Shown: one piece after another, positions 1 through 10,589 of the stretch | Layout of the letters: each line of letters starts with the position of its first letter | How positions within the stretch are numbered: position 1 is the first letter of the stretch | Source of the DNA: Manihot esculenta | Taxonomy: Eukaryota; Streptophyta; Magnoliopsida; Malpighiales; Euphorbiaceae | Assembly: GCF_001659605.2 (NCBI RefSeq) | Contig: NC_035170.2 | Location: 13,806,502 to 13,870,501 of the forward strand | Direction: 5' to 3' | DNA length: 64,000 bases | Translations under genes and position numbers: made by a program | Notes under the pieces: model-generated | Seen by the model: the letters and a program-made list of their open reading frames with translations, nothing else | Told to the model about the DNA's origin: nothing | Database searches by the model: none

Positions 1-918
1 TTGAGTCTTGGGTGAGTCTTTTGAGAGCCGGACAAGTACATATAGGAAAGTCCTTGTGAGCTCTCTGTGGACTAGGCACCCTGTCATGTATGTGAAAGTC
101 CTGTGTGAGCTCCTTTGGGGGAGCCGGGCACCGACAGAGGGATTTTTGAGGTCATGTCCGATCCTTGAGAGTAAAGATGCTAGCAATTCAAAGGAAACTC
201 TCTAAAAACAATCCGTGGGGAATATGCATCTGCATGAACCCCGAGACGGACCAGAGAAAGTTATGTGATTTACTTGTGTTATGACGCATTTCATGAGAGC
301 ATGTAATTAATGAACTGTTTTCTATGTTTCTACTCACTGGGCTTTTTAGCTCACCCCTCTCCCCTAACCCCAGTGTTGCAGGTTTAAGTCAGAGCTCAGA
401 AGTCAGCAGGGTAAAGATTAAGAGACGTGTGTTTTATGTAATAGTTTATGTTTATGTATCAGTTTAGTAGTTTTAGAAGTGGACATGTAATATAAGTTGA
501 TGTAATGTAAATTGAGATAATGTATGTAACTGATAGTAGAGTTTATGTTTATGGATTAGAGTGTGCTTGGCCCTATAGACTAGTTAATCCCTGTTGATGC
601 ATGGTTATGTAATGTTTTTATGTTGAGTTGAGAACCAGGCTTGTTGTATGTAATGTTGACCCAGCTAGAGCATTTGATGAGGGCTCTAGCATGGGGAAGT
701 GTATGTTCACAGTTATGTTGTAGCATACGGATCAAGCTTGGTGTATGTTCAGTTTTACAGGTTTTATGTTAAAGTTTTGATCATGTGTGGGATTTGACCA
801 GGTGATAGTATGTATGTTTGGCTTGCTACGGGTCCCGGCGGCCTTAAGCCGATCTGGATCCTAGCGCCGGTGGCGGTTCGGGCCGTTACAGAGGGGTATC
901 GGTTTCCGGGTCGTTACA
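1..918 (+). repeat. E1 5' LTR, 3' part
   Basis: It ends in the TTACA terminus common to the family. By eye it differs from 4645-5562 by one substitution (A at 582, G at 5226). The last 80 bases are the most conserved LTR part among E1, E2 and E3 and correspond to the U5 end. Confidence 0.92.
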
Positions 919-921
919 GAG

Positions 922-934
922 TGGTATCAGAGCT
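922..934 (+). promoter_or_regulatory. E1 primer-binding site (initiator tRNA-Met)
   Basis: TGGTATCAGAGCT lies 3 bases after the LTR end. This is the usual plant primer site, complementary to the 3' end of initiator tRNA-Met, where minus-strand DNA synthesis starts. Confidence 0.92.
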
Positions 935-1259
935 TTGGGCCTCAAGAGTACGGTGTTTTGAGCAAGGATGCTCAGGGATGAAGGTATCCCACATCGGAAA
1001 GAGGTTAGCTTAGAGGTCGTAGAAGGGCAAGCACAATAAGAAAGATTCAGAGTAAGATCATGTCCACTAGGATAGGATGAGGAGTCCTGTCTTGCATGTT
1101 GATGTGTAATGCCATGATTTTATGCATGTGCATTAATGTTATGTATGATATGCTATGTATGCATGTATGACATGTATGTAGGTTCATGTGTTTTCATATG
1201 AACCGTATGATACTAACGATTGATTGATTGCTCGTGTGTTGTTCTTCAGAGGAGCCAGA

Positions 1260-2072
1260 ATGCGAGGTGCTCGTCGATCTGTGGAATCGACTGGAGTTCC
1301 ATCTGAGAGGGAAGGTATGGACACCTTTCCCCCTGCTCTGCCAAGAGCGCAGTCTTGGGGAGTTAGCAGATGGGAAACATCAAGGGACCCTGGAAGGTCT
1401 TTTGATGCAAGCAGAGAAGCGATGGCTCCAAGAAGGATGTCAGCTAGTATGAGGGAAGTAGAGTCAGATGTTCAGAGAAGGGATGTCAGTATGGGAGTCA
1501 GAGTACCTGAAGAAGGTATGGGAGATTCTCAGGAGGATGCTCAGACTCAGGATTCCAGGATCTCAGGTTCAGGAGGGATTGATCCCTCCATTCTGAGTAC
1601 AGCCACCACTAGAAGAGTGAAGTGGGGCAGAACCCTTAGGGGTAAGAAGAAGAAGTTTTGGCAGAATTTGAAGGCTAGTTTGGGTTTTGGTGGCTCAAGC
1701 TCTGGCTCAGGCAGTTCAAGGTGCTTGAGGTGCGGAAGGCCGCACAAAGGAGCCTGTCGGTTTGGGACGACAGCTTGTTTTAGGTGTGGACAGGAAGGAC
1801 ACATAGCACGTGAGTGTCCTACTGTGCCCCGGTTAGCACAGTCTCAACCAGCAGCTTCAGCCATGTTTCAGGTTGGTAGTCGAGGCAGAGGAAGAGGGTC
1901 AGCCTTTTCTTCTGAGGGTTCCCGTGGAGAAAGTCCGTCAGCTCCAGCTCGGATCTTCACCCAGGCTCAGCAAGAGGCAGACACATCGAACATGGTGGTG
2001 CCAGGTATGCTCACTTTTGAATGTTCTGATGTGCATGTTTTTGTGAACCCTAGTGTTTTTCTCTTTCTTTAG
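1260..2072 (+). pseudogene. E1 gag remnant lacking the capsid domain (270 codons)
   Basis: The frame starts at ATG 1260, at the position of the MRG start in E4 gag. The N-terminal charged part matches E2/E4 up to about residue 100. It then jumps directly to the basic linker before the zinc knuckles, so the Pro/Tyr-rich region and the capsid-like retrotransposon gag domain (about 200 residues in E4) are gone. Both cysteine clusters remain: CLRCGRPHKGAC and then the CCHC knuckle [14 protein letters not shown]. The frame continues towards the protease, but the catalytic Asp-Pro-Gly-Ala-Ser is replaced by Asn-Pro-Ser-Val and a stop follows. What is left could at most bind nucleic acid. Confidence 0.85.
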
Positions 2073-2890
2073 TTACTCTAGGAGCCGTCGAGAGGTTGAG
2101 TTGATAGCTTCTGGGCTAGAGTGTTCTCTTTGGGTCAGCGGACTCACGTGTGATCCATCTGTGGCAGAGTCAGTCTGCTAGTTCAGTTCTGTGTCAGTTG
2201 AGGGTAGATGCCTTCCACCCGACTTTGAGGTCCTAGACTTGACTGTCTGGACGTCAGTTTAAGGTTGGACTGGGTTTTTCTGCTCGCGGTGCTATCTTGG
2301 TCTGCAGAGACAAGGTAGTCAAGTTCGGAGGACAGGATGGGTCAGCGGTAGTCTTCTGAGCACAGAGTAGGGATGCCTAGAGGTTTGATGTCAGCCTGTC
2401 AGGTTCGTAGGGTGCATAGGAGGGATTGTCAGAGGGTTCTAACCCTTGTTTGGCAGTTTAGTAGTCAGGTCAGGGAACCCGCCTCCATGCTTGTTGAAGA
2501 GAGAGAGAGAGAGAGAGAGTTCTTAGATGTCTTCCCAGATGAGTTGTCAGGTTTACCATCTGTCAGGGAGACAGAGTTTGGAATAGGAATGGTGTCTGGA
2601 CGCAGAACCATTTCTTTCCATCCCTACAGGATGGCACCTGCAGAGTAGAAAGCAGTTGTGGGACTTGGTAGACAAGGGTCTTATCCGACCTAGTACCTCA
2701 CCCTGGAACACTCCAGTGTTGTGCGGGAAAAGTAGGATGGATCCTTGAGTCTTTGTAGACACTGTAGACAACAGTTGGACAAGGACACTACCAGGAGTAG
2801 GTAACCTCTACTTTGGATTGATGGTCTATTGGGTCAGCTGGCAAAAGTCGGTTGTTTCCTAAGATAAATCTGAGATTCGGGTTTTGGGTT
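2073..2890 (+). pseudogene. E1 pol remnant (protease to start of reverse transcriptase)
   Basis: Short stretches in changing frames match E2/E4 pol in order: the post-protease region, the FLDVFPDEL motif near 2521-2560, the YRMAPAE segment near 2620-2645 and the start of the reverse-transcriptase palm near 2840-2875. There are many stops and frameshifts. A (GA) microsatellite at 2498-2519 has replaced a few codons just before FLDVFPDEL. Nothing recognisable as the FIDD catalytic motif, RNase H, integrase or chromodomain follows. Confidence 0.85.
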
Positions 2891-3140
2891 GCTGAAGGCT
2901 AGAGCAGAGGAGAGGTTAGGAACAGAAGAAAGAGAAGAACCGAGAATAGTGATAGTAGAGAGAGAAAAGGTATAGCAGAAAGAAAAGTAAGAGCAGAGAA
3001 GGAGGAAGAAGGAAAGTATCAGAGTAGCGCAGCAGGAGCCTGTAGAGTTCAGGAGCTTGGAAGTTCTTACTCCAGCGTATCGGTATCTCTCTTGGAGAGA
3101 AGTTAGGCATCGCTTGCTTGTTGTATGTTATGTGTTGTTT
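2885..3140 (+). other. Purine-rich filler in E1
   Basis: A strongly purine-rich plus strand (runs of A, G and AGAG) joins the broken reverse-transcriptase remnant to the polypurine tract, where E2 has about 2.5 kb of pol. I see no match to pol. It may be a rearrangement or a replaced segment. Confidence 0.5.
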
Positions 3141-3141
3141 T

Positions 3142-3179
3142 AACATTCGAGGACGAATGTTTTTGTAAGGGGGGTAGAA
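3142..3179 (+). promoter_or_regulatory. E1 hairpin plus polypurine tract
   Basis: An inverted repeat, AACATTCG (3142-3149) and CGAATGTT (3154-3161), precedes the polypurine tract at 3167-3179, which abuts the 3' LTR. The tract primes plus-strand DNA synthesis. The same hairpin stands before the tract in E2, E3 and E4. Confidence 0.8.
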
Positions 3180-5562
3180 TGTAATACCCGGCTAGTTCAG
3201 GCATCGGAAACTCTTACCGTCCGGTGGAGTTTCGAATGTCGGAGTGTTCTAGAAGGGTATAACATGGGTAAAACAATGTTTAACAAAGGTTTTCTAAGTG
3301 TATTTTAATGTATGTTATGGTTTTAATGCAAAAGAAACTGAGTTTTGGAAGAAAAGACCAAGGAGGCAATTGCCAGGTTCGGCCGCCGAAAGTGAAGTTC
3401 GGCCGCCGAACATGGAAAGGCTTCGGGAGCGCCTTTGGCCTCCGAAAGTCTTGTTTGAACGAGCCAAGGTTCGGCCGCCGAAAGTCAAGTTCGGCCGCCG
3501 AACTTGCATGAGTTTAGGGGGCATGTTAGGCCGCCGAAGGTCTTCGACCAGGCCACCTATAAAAGGCCCTCAGATCGGAAATGGGAGAGTTTTCTCCCCA
3601 TTCTCGAGCTCAGGTGAGTTTTGTCCTCCCTTGGCCGTTTTCATGTTCTTTCTTCATCTCCTTCATGTTTTCATGAGTTCCATGGTTATTTTGAAGAGTT
3701 TTAAAGCTTAAACGGAGTTTTGGGAGCTTGGAGCTTTTGGAGCTTGGATTCTCCACATCTCCAAGGTTCGGATCACACCAACCCTCGATCTCCAAGAGGT
3801 TAGTGTAGATCTCTGCTTTTCTTTATGTTTTAATGAGTTTTAAGTAAGTTTTAAGGAGATTTGATGTATGTGTTTGGGTAGATATGCATGATAGGGTTTA
3901 TGTGAGTTTTGTGCCCAATGTATGATTACATGATGTTTTGTTGGGGTTTTAAGTTAGTTTATGCCCCTTTATGCATGTGGGAGTGAGTATGCATGAGTGG
4001 GAGAGAGTATGTAAGGATTTGGGTGTTTTGAGTTCGGTTTTTGGCTAGGCAGAATCGGACCTGTCGTCCAGAGGGGACCAGGTTTGGCCGCCGAAAGGAG
4101 TTTCGGCCGCCGAACCTGCATGGGAGGCAGCCTTTCGGCTGCCGAACGTGCCCCCGAAGGAGGGACTTTCGTTTCTGTCCAGGGGTTTCGGCCGTCGAAC
4201 CTGCCGCCGAACTTACCCGAGTTTCGTCTCTGGAAGGGACTTTCGGCCGCCGAAGGTGCCGCCGAAAGTGCCCTGTCCAGCCGTTTCTTGGGTGTTTTCC
4301 ATGCATGTTTAAGTGATGTTTAGAGGGGTTTTTGGGGAGTTGTTTATGAGTTGTTAGAATGTGTTTGGCACCTCATTCGAGTCCACCTGTGTAGGATCGG
4401 ACCCGAGGGATCGAGGAGGCCAGTAGTGCTAGCAGTTGCAGAGTCAGTCAGCGTCTGCCAGGAGGTGAGTAGAACTAAACTTAATCTTTTATGCACAAAA
4501 TCTAATGCCTAAAGCATGTTCATGCATCATGATTATGTTTAGTAGGTTGATTGCACTAGTTCACGAATATGTTGCATTGTATTATTTCATGTTGATGCTG
4601 AGGTAGGTTTGGACCAAGGCGACTTCAATAGCCCATATCTGTCATTGAGTCTTGGGTGAGTCTTTTGAGAGCCGGACAAGTACATATAGGAAAGTCCTTG
4701 TGAGCTCTCTGTGGACTAGGCACCCTGTCATGTATGTGAAAGTCCTGTGTGAGCTCCTTTGGGGGAGCCGGGCACCGACAGAGGGATTTTTGAGGTCATG
4801 TCCGATCCTTGAGAGTAAAGATGCTAGCAATTCAAAGGAAACTCTCTAAAAACAATCCGTGGGGAATATGCATCTGCATGAACCCCGAGACGGACCAGAG
4901 AAAGTTATGTGATTTACTTGTGTTATGACGCATTTCATGAGAGCATGTAATTAATGAACTGTTTTCTATGTTTCTACTCACTGGGCTTTTTAGCTCACCC
5001 CTCTCCCCTAACCCCAGTGTTGCAGGTTTAAGTCAGAGCTCAGAAGTCAGCAGGGTAAAGATTAAGAGACGTGTGTTTTATGTAATAGTTTATGTTTATG
5101 TATCAGTTTAGTAGTTTTAGAAGTGGACATGTAATATAAGTTGATGTAATGTAAATTGAGATAATGTATGTAACTGATAGTAGAGTTTATGTTTATGGAT
5201 TAGAGTGTGCTTGGCCCTATAGACTGGTTAATCCCTGTTGATGCATGGTTATGTAATGTTTTTATGTTGAGTTGAGAACCAGGCTTGTTGTATGTAATGT
5301 TGACCCAGCTAGAGCATTTGATGAGGGCTCTAGCATGGGGAAGTGTATGTTCACAGTTATGTTGTAGCATACGGATCAAGCTTGGTGTATGTTCAGTTTT
5401 ACAGGTTTTATGTTAAAGTTTTGATCATGTGTGGGATTTGACCAGGTGATAGTATGTATGTTTGGCTTGCTACGGGTCCCGGCGGCCTTAAGCCGATCTG
5501 GATCCTAGCGCCGGTGGCGGTTCGGGCCGTTACAGAGGGGTATCGGTTTCCGGGTCGTTACA
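3180..5562 (+). repeat. E1 3' LTR (2383 bp)
   Basis: The LTR starts TGTAATACCC and ends GTTACA. It holds two GC-rich motif blocks, one upstream (3378-3560) and one downstream (4083-4285) of a TATA box. It is about 120 bp longer than the E2 and E3 LTRs and lacks their GGCCCATTCTACG tandem repeat, having a different sequence rich in GAGCC and GTGAGCTC at that place. Confidence 0.92.
3378..3565 (+). promoter_or_regulatory. E1 LTR promoter: 13-mer array and TATA box
   Basis: Several copies of TTCGGCCGCCGAA and decayed variants end about 10-20 bases upstream of TATAAAA at 3559-3565. The layout (array, GGCCACC, TATA) recurs in E2, E3 and E4. The array is probably the U3 enhancer or silencing target; that role is inferred. 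Confidence 0.7.
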
Positions 5563-5563
5563 C

Positions 5564-8500
5564 CGTCCTCCAGCATTGCCTAGGGCAATGTCTAGCAGGT
5601 CCAACAGGGATAGAGCAGTGAGAGACCCTAGAAGGTCTTTGGATCTGGGTAGAAGCAGATCAGTAAGAGGAACAGTTCAGGGAGGAGTGTCAGAGGACAT
5701 GGGGGATGATATGGATGTAGAGCAGAGAAGGGATGGCAGTTTGGGAGTCAGCTTGTCAGAAGAGGGAATGGGAGAGTCCCAAGGAGGCACTCAGGCCTCG
5801 GGATTTGTTCAGCCACCCCACTACCCACACTTCTCACAACACCCCGGGTATTCGATGGGAGGCACATCGGATTACCATAGCTTCAGCCCTTATCCCACAC
5901 AGATGCCATACCCACCATACTACCCACCATATTCACAATACCCAATGTATCCACCCCCACCTTACTATCCAAATCCAGCAAACCCTACCTCAGAAAATGT
6001 TGCCCCACCTCCACCACCTACAGAACCAGCAGCCCCAGCTACCCAACCTCCTAGACCTAGCTCAACCAGAGGGAGCAAGGCCAAGATGACCGACTACATG
6101 AAGTTGGGTGCTCCTCAATATGAAAAAGGGGATGACCCGTTTGTGTATCTGGAGAGGGTCAAGGTGATCACTGATGAGATTGGGGCAGATGATAGTAGAG
6201 CCATTCAGATGGCCGGGTTCACACTCAATTGCAAGAAGGCCCGTGAGTGGTTTAAGAATTATGTGAACCCCAGAGTAGACAACATGTCTTGGGAAGAGTT
6301 TGCAAACGAGTTTGCCGGTTGGGCCTTCCCAGATAGTTCAAGGGAGCTGAAGATGATAGAGTTTGAGCAGTTGAGGCAGACCGATGAGATGAGTGTAGAA
6401 GAGTTCACAGACAAATTCTTGGAGCTGTTGCCATTTGCAGGGCAAAACCTTGACACGGATCCGAAGAAGTCAAGGAGGTATATCATGAAACTCCACTCCA
6501 GATATTCCTCCTTGATCCAGTCAGCAGATAGGGAGAGCTTCCATGCCATAGTGGATATGGCCCGGAAAATGGAGGCCAGTGCCATCGTTCAGGGAACAGT
6601 TAAACAGTCAGTGGCACAGCCTTCTGGTTCTAAGACCCCAGGCTCTTCTTCTTTTAGTGCAGCAGCTTCAGGCAGCAAGAGGTGGAGCAGTACCACCAAG
6701 AAGCAGAAGAAGAACAAGTTTTGGAACAAGGTTAAGTCCAGTCTGGGATTAGGGGGCGGCTCAAGCTTTGGTGCTGATAATGCAGTTTGTGCAAAGTGTG
6801 GTAGGCTACACAGGGGAGTTTGTCGGGCTGGGACAGCAGCCTGCTTCAAATGCGGGCAAGAGGGACACATGGCTCGGGAGTGTCCTAGGGCAGCTTTTGG
6901 AGTACAGTCTCAGCAGACAGCTTCTGGTAGTGTGGCTCAGCCAGCAGCTCCAGCCATGACTCAGGCCAGTGGCAGAGGCAGAGGGAGAGGGGCAGCCTCT
7001 TCTTCAGCGGGTTTCAGAGGTGAAGGTCCATCAGCTCCAGCACGGATCTTCACAATGACTCAGCAGGAGGCAGATGCATCTAACACCGTGGTGGCAAGTA
7101 ATTTAGTCATTGGTTGTTCAGATGTGTATGCCTTGATGGACCCTGGTGCATCTCATTCTTTTATTGCTCCGAGAGCCGTTCAGAGGTTGGGGTTGATGAT
7201 CTCTGAGTTAGAGTGTCCTCTCTGGGTCAGTGGACCCAAGTGTGATCCATTAGTGGCAGAGTCAGTCTGTCAGTGCAGTCCAGTCTTTGTTGAGGGACGA
7301 TGCCTTTCCGCCGACCTTGTGGTTCTAGATTTGACAGATTTTGACGTCATTCTAGGGATGGATTGGTTATCTACCCATGGTGCTACCTTGGACTGCAGGG
7401 ACAAAGTAGTCAGGTTCAGAGGTCAGGATGGGTCAGAGGTTGTCTTCAGAGGAGACAGGAGGGGTACACATAGAGGTCTGATATCAGCTCTTCAGGCTCG
7501 TAGGTTGCTTAGGAAGGGATATCAGGGGTATTTGGCTCATGTGAGAGAGCTTAGCAGTCAGGTTAGAGAGCCCGCCTCGGTGCCAGTAGTTAGAGAGTTT
7601 CTAGACGTTTTCCCAGACGAACTGCCAGGTTTACCACCTGCTAGGGAGATAGAGTTCGTGATAGAATTGATGCCTGGAACCCGACCGATCTCTATCCCTC
7701 CCTACAGGATGGCTCCAGCCGAGTTGAAAGAGTTGAAGGAGCAGTTACAGGAGCTGGTAGACAAGGGCTTCATCCGACCGAGTACCTCACCCTGGGGTGC
7801 TCCAGTCTTGTTTGTCAGAAAGAAGGATGGATCCCTTAGACTTTGTATCGACTACAGGCAGTTGAACAAAGTCACTACCAAGAACAAGTACCCATTGCCA
7901 AGGATCGATGATCTATTCGACCAGCTAGCAGGAGCGGGTTGTTTCTCCAAAATAGATCTGAGATCGGGGTACCATCAGCTGAGGATCAGAGAAGAAGATG
8001 TGCCAAAGACAGCTTTCAGGACCAGATATGGGCATTTTGAGTTCCTTGTAATGCCGTTCGGGTTAACCAACGCCCCTGCAGCATTCATGGATCTCATGAA
8101 CAGAGTGTTTAGTCAATACCTGGATCACTTTGTTATTGTCTTCATAGATGATATCTTAGTGTATTCCAGGAATGCAGAGGAGCATGCCCATCATCTGAGG
8201 TTGGTTCTGCAGACCTTGAGGGAACATGGCTTGTATGCCAAGTTCTCCAAGTGTGAGTTCTGGCTGAGGAGCATTTCGTTCTTGGGGCATGTAGTGTCAG
8301 AGAATGGGATTGAGGTGGACCCCAAGAAGACAGAAACTGTGGCTAACTGGCCTAGACCCACTTCAGTGACGGAGATTAGGAGCTTCTTGGGTTTGGCAGG
8401 TTACTACAGGAGGTTCGTTCAGGACTTCTCAAAAATAGCAGCTCCTCTGACCAGGCTAACCAGGAAGAACCAGAAGTTTCTGTGGACCGACCAGTGCGAA

Positions 8501-10483
8501 GAGAGTTTCGAAGAGCTTAAGAAGAGGTTGACTTCAGCACCAGTTTTAGCTCTGCCGTCTAGTGATGAGGACTTTACAGTCTTTTGTGATGCGTCCCGTG
8601 TGGGACTGGGTTGTGTACTGATGCAGAATGAGAGGGTGATTGCTTATGCTTCTAGACAGCTAAAGAAGCATGAGTTGAATTACCCCACACATGACCTAGA
8701 GATGGCAGCAGTAATCTTTGCACTCAAGATGTGGAGGCACTACCTCTATGGGGTAAAATGTGAGATCTTCACAGATCATAAAAGCCTGCAGTACATCCTG
8801 AGTCAAAGAGATTTGAATTTGAGACAGAGGAGATGGGTAGAGCTGCTGAGTGACTATGATTGCAAGATTCAGTATCATCCGGGTAAGGCGAATGTCGTGG
8901 CAGACGCCCTAAGCCGGAAGTCACTAGGCAGTCTATCCCACATCATGGCAGAGAGGAGACCAGTGGTGAAGGAGTTTTACAAGCTCATTGATGAAGGTCT
9001 ACAGTTGGAGTTGTCTGGTACAGGTGCTTTAGTGGCTCAGATGAGAGTGACACCTGTGTTTCTGGAGCAAGTGGCTCAGAAACAGCATGAGGATCCAGAG
9101 TTAGTGAAGATTGCCAGGACTGTTCAGTCAGGCAAAGACAGTGAGTTCAGGTTTGACAGTAAGGGGATCCTCCGCTATGGGAGTCGACTGTGTGTACCAG
9201 ATGACATAGGGCTAAAAGGAGACATTATGAGGGAGGCTCATAATGCAAGATACAGCATTCACCCCGGAGCCACCAAGATGTACCAAGATATGAAGAAAGT
9301 GTATTGGTGGCCAGCGATGAAGAAGGAAGTGGCACAGTTCGTGTCAGCCTGCGAAGTGTGTCAGAGGGTGAAGCTGGAACATCAGAAGCCGGCTGGAATG
9401 CTTAACCCGCTACCTATTCCAGAATGGAAATGGGAGAACATAGCTATGGACTTCGTAGTGGGGTTACCGGCGACGTCCAACAGATTGGACTCCATATGGG
9501 TGATTGTGGACAGACTCACCAAATCTGCTCACTTCATCCCTGTCAGGAGTGGCTACTCTGTGGACAAGTTGGCGCAGGTGTATGTAGATGAGATCGTCAG
9601 GCTGCATGGGGTTCCTGTTTCGATAGTGTCTGATAGAGGACCCCAGTTCACCTCTAGGTTTTGGCGGAGTCTGCAGAACGCCATGGGTACCCGATTAGAT
9701 TTTAGCACTGCTTTCCATCCACAGACGGACGGACAGTCGGAGAGGACCATCCAGACTATCGAGGATATGCTTAGAATGTGTGTACTGGACTTTGGCGGTT
9801 CTTGGAGGCAGCATCTACCTTTGGTGGAGTTTGCCTACAATAACAGCCATCATGCTAGTATCGGGATGGCCCCATATGAAGCTTTATATGGAAGGAAGTG
9901 CAGATCACCTGTTTGCTGGGAAGAGGTTGGAGAAAAGGCCTTGGCAGGGCCTGAGCTAGTAGAGATCACCAGCAGGGTGGTACCCATAATCAGGGAGAGA
10001 ATCAAGACTGCTGCAAGCAGACAGAAGAGTTATGCAGACATCCGCAGACGGCAAGTAGAGTTTCAGGAGGGGGATCTGGTATTGCTCAAGGTGTCTCCAA
10101 TGAAAGGAGTGGTTCGCTTTGGGAAGAAAGGTAAACTAGCCCCACGATACATCGGACCCTTTGAAGTCTTGCAAAAGATTGGGAATGTGTCGTACAAGCT
10201 GGATTTACCTGCTTCAATGGCAAGAATCCATCCGGTTTTCCATGTTTCAATGTTGAGGAAATTTGTGTCAGATCCGGGCAAGGTTCTTAGTGAGCCTGAT
10301 GTGGAGATCCAAGAGGATCTCACCTATGTTGAGCAGCCAGTACGGATCCTAGACACCCAGATCAGGAAATTGAGGAACAAGGAAATCCCGATGGTGAAAG
10401 TCCTATGGAACCACCACAATTTGGAGGAATGCACTTGGGAGACACGGGAGTCCATGCTCCAGCAATACCCTTATCTTTTCTAA
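5564..10483 (+). CDS. E2 gag-pol polyprotein, missing only the N-terminus
   Basis: One unbroken frame follows the E1 junction (about 1640 codons visible). Numbering from codon 5576, the order is: charged N-terminus; Pro/Tyr-rich stretch about 80-160; capsid-like gag domain about 170-340; two Cys clusters about 405-437 ([14 protein letters not shown]); protease MDPGASHSF near 520; reverse transcriptase about 690-870 with FIDD near 857; RNase H about 1000-1120; integrase with HHCC zinc region about 1228-1270, core D near 1291 and D near 1353, [10 protein letters not shown] near 1390; and a C-terminal chromodomain-like segment about 1590-1632. Gag and pol share one frame, as is usual for this clade. 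No disabling mutation is seen apart from the E1 insertion. The chromodomain places it among the chromoviruses, thought to target heterochromatin. Confidence 0.93.
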   Translation, partial: RPPALPRAMSSRSNRDRAVRDPRRSLDLGRSRSVRGTVQGGVSEDMGDDMDVEQRRDGSLGVSLSEEGMGESQGGTQASGFVQPPHYPHFSQHPGYSMGGTSDYHSFSPYPTQMPYPPYYPPYSQYPMYPPPPYYPNPANPTSENVAPPPPPTEPAAPATQPPRPSSTRGSKAKMTDYMKLGAPQYEKGDDPFVYLERVKVITDEIGADDSRAIQMAGFTLNCKKAREWFKNYVNPRVDNMSWEEFANEFAGWAFPDSSRELKMIEFEQLRQTDEMSVEEFTDKFLELLPFAGQNLDTDPKKSRRYIMKLHSRYSSLIQSADRESFHAIVDMARKMEASAIVQGTVKQSVAQPSGSKTPGSSSFSAAASGSKRWSSTTKKQKKNKFWNKVKSSLGLGGGSSFGADNAVCAKCGRLHRGVCRAGTAACFKCGQEGHMARECPRAAFGVQSQQTASGSVAQPAAPAMTQASGRGRGRGAASSSAGFRGEGPSAPARIFTMTQQEADASNTVVASNLVIGCSDVYALMDPGASHSFIAPRAVQRLGLMISELECPLWVSGPKCDPLVAESVCQCSPVFVEGRCLSADLVVLDLTDFDVILGMDWLSTHGATLDCRDKVVRFRGQDGSEVVFRGDRRGTHRGLISALQARRLLRKGYQGYLAHVRELSSQVREPASVPVVREFLDVFPDELPGLPPAREIEFVIELMPGTRPISIPPYRMAPAELKELKEQLQELVDKGFIRPSTSPWGAPVLFVRKKDGSLRLCIDYRQLNKVTTKNKYPLPRIDDLFDQLAGAGCFSKIDLRSGYHQLRIREEDVPKTAFRTRYGHFEFLVMPFGLTNAPAAFMDLMNRVFSQYLDHFVIVFIDDILVYSRNAEEHAHHLRLVLQTLREHGLYAKFSKCEFWLRSISFLGHVVSENGIEVDPKKTETVANWPRPTSVTEIRSFLGLAGYYRRFVQDFSKIAAPLTRLTRKNQKFLWTDQCEESFEELKKRLTSAPVLALPSSDEDFTVFCDASRVGLGCVLMQNERVIAYASRQLKKHELNYPTHDLEMAAVIFALKMWRHYLYGVKCEIFTDHKSLQYILSQRDLNLRQRRWVELLSDYDCKIQYHPGKANVVADALSRKSLGSLSHIMAERRPVVKEFYKLIDEGLQLELSGTGALVAQMRVTPVFLEQVAQKQHEDPELVKIARTVQSGKDSEFRFDSKGILRYGSRLCVPDDIGLKGDIMREAHNARYSIHPGATKMYQDMKKVYWWPAMKKEVAQFVSACEVCQRVKLEHQKPAGMLNPLPIPEWKWENIAMDFVVGLPATSNRLDSIWVIVDRLTKSAHFIPVRSGYSVDKLAQVYVDEIVRLHGVPVSIVSDRGPQFTSRFWRSLQNAMGTRLDFSTAFHPQTDGQSERTIQTIEDMLRMCVLDFGGSWRQHLPLVEFAYNNSHHASIGMAPYEALYGRKCRSPVCWEEVGEKALAGPELVEITSRVVPIIRERIKTAASRQKSYADIRRRQVEFQEGDLVLLKVSPMKGVVRFGKKGKLAPRYIGPFEVLQKIGNVSYKLDLPASMARIHPVFHVSMLRKFVSDPGKVLSEPDVEIQEDLTYVEQPVRILDTQIRKLRNKEIPMVKVLWNHHNLEECTWETRESMLQQYPYLF

Positions 10484-10552
10484 GGTTAGTTCTTGTATGT
10501 TTCATGTGTGTTATGTTTATGTTGTGATGACACTATGCATGTGCTAGTTGAG

Positions 10553-10589
10553 GAACATTCGGGGACGAATGTTCTTAAGGGGGGGAGAA
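10553..10589 (+). promoter_or_regulatory. E2 hairpin plus polypurine tract
   Basis: GAACATTC (10553-10560) pairs with GAATGTTC (10567-10574) around a 6-base loop. The tract AAGGGGGGGAGAA (10577-10589) follows and abuts the LTR. Confidence 0.85.

Larger units (their letters stand above)
1..5562 (+). mobile_element. E1: non-autonomous Ty3/gypsy chromovirus (Tekay/Del type), left end cut by the window
   Basis: Seen: bases 1-918 equal 4645-5562 at a constant offset of 4644 with no indel, so they are the two LTRs of one element. Between them are a tRNA-Met primer site, a shortened gag, a remnant of protease and early reverse transcriptase, and a polypurine tract. Most of the reverse transcriptase and all of RNase H and integrase are missing, so the copy cannot move alone. 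The base after the 3' LTR falls inside the gag of E2, so E1 inserted there. The expected 5-bp duplication would be CCGTC, but the left flank lies outside the window. Placement in the Tekay/Del clade comes from its relatives E2 and E4. Confidence 0.9.

Noticed and set aside
4041..4323. Overlapping open frames rich in Arg, Pro and Ala in the LTR GC blocks (also near 11387-11819, 21155-21523, 28794-29162, 42767-43187 and 52363-52804)
   Set aside because: They are translations of the 13-mer array in several frames and on both strands, recur in every LTR and have no start context or domain.
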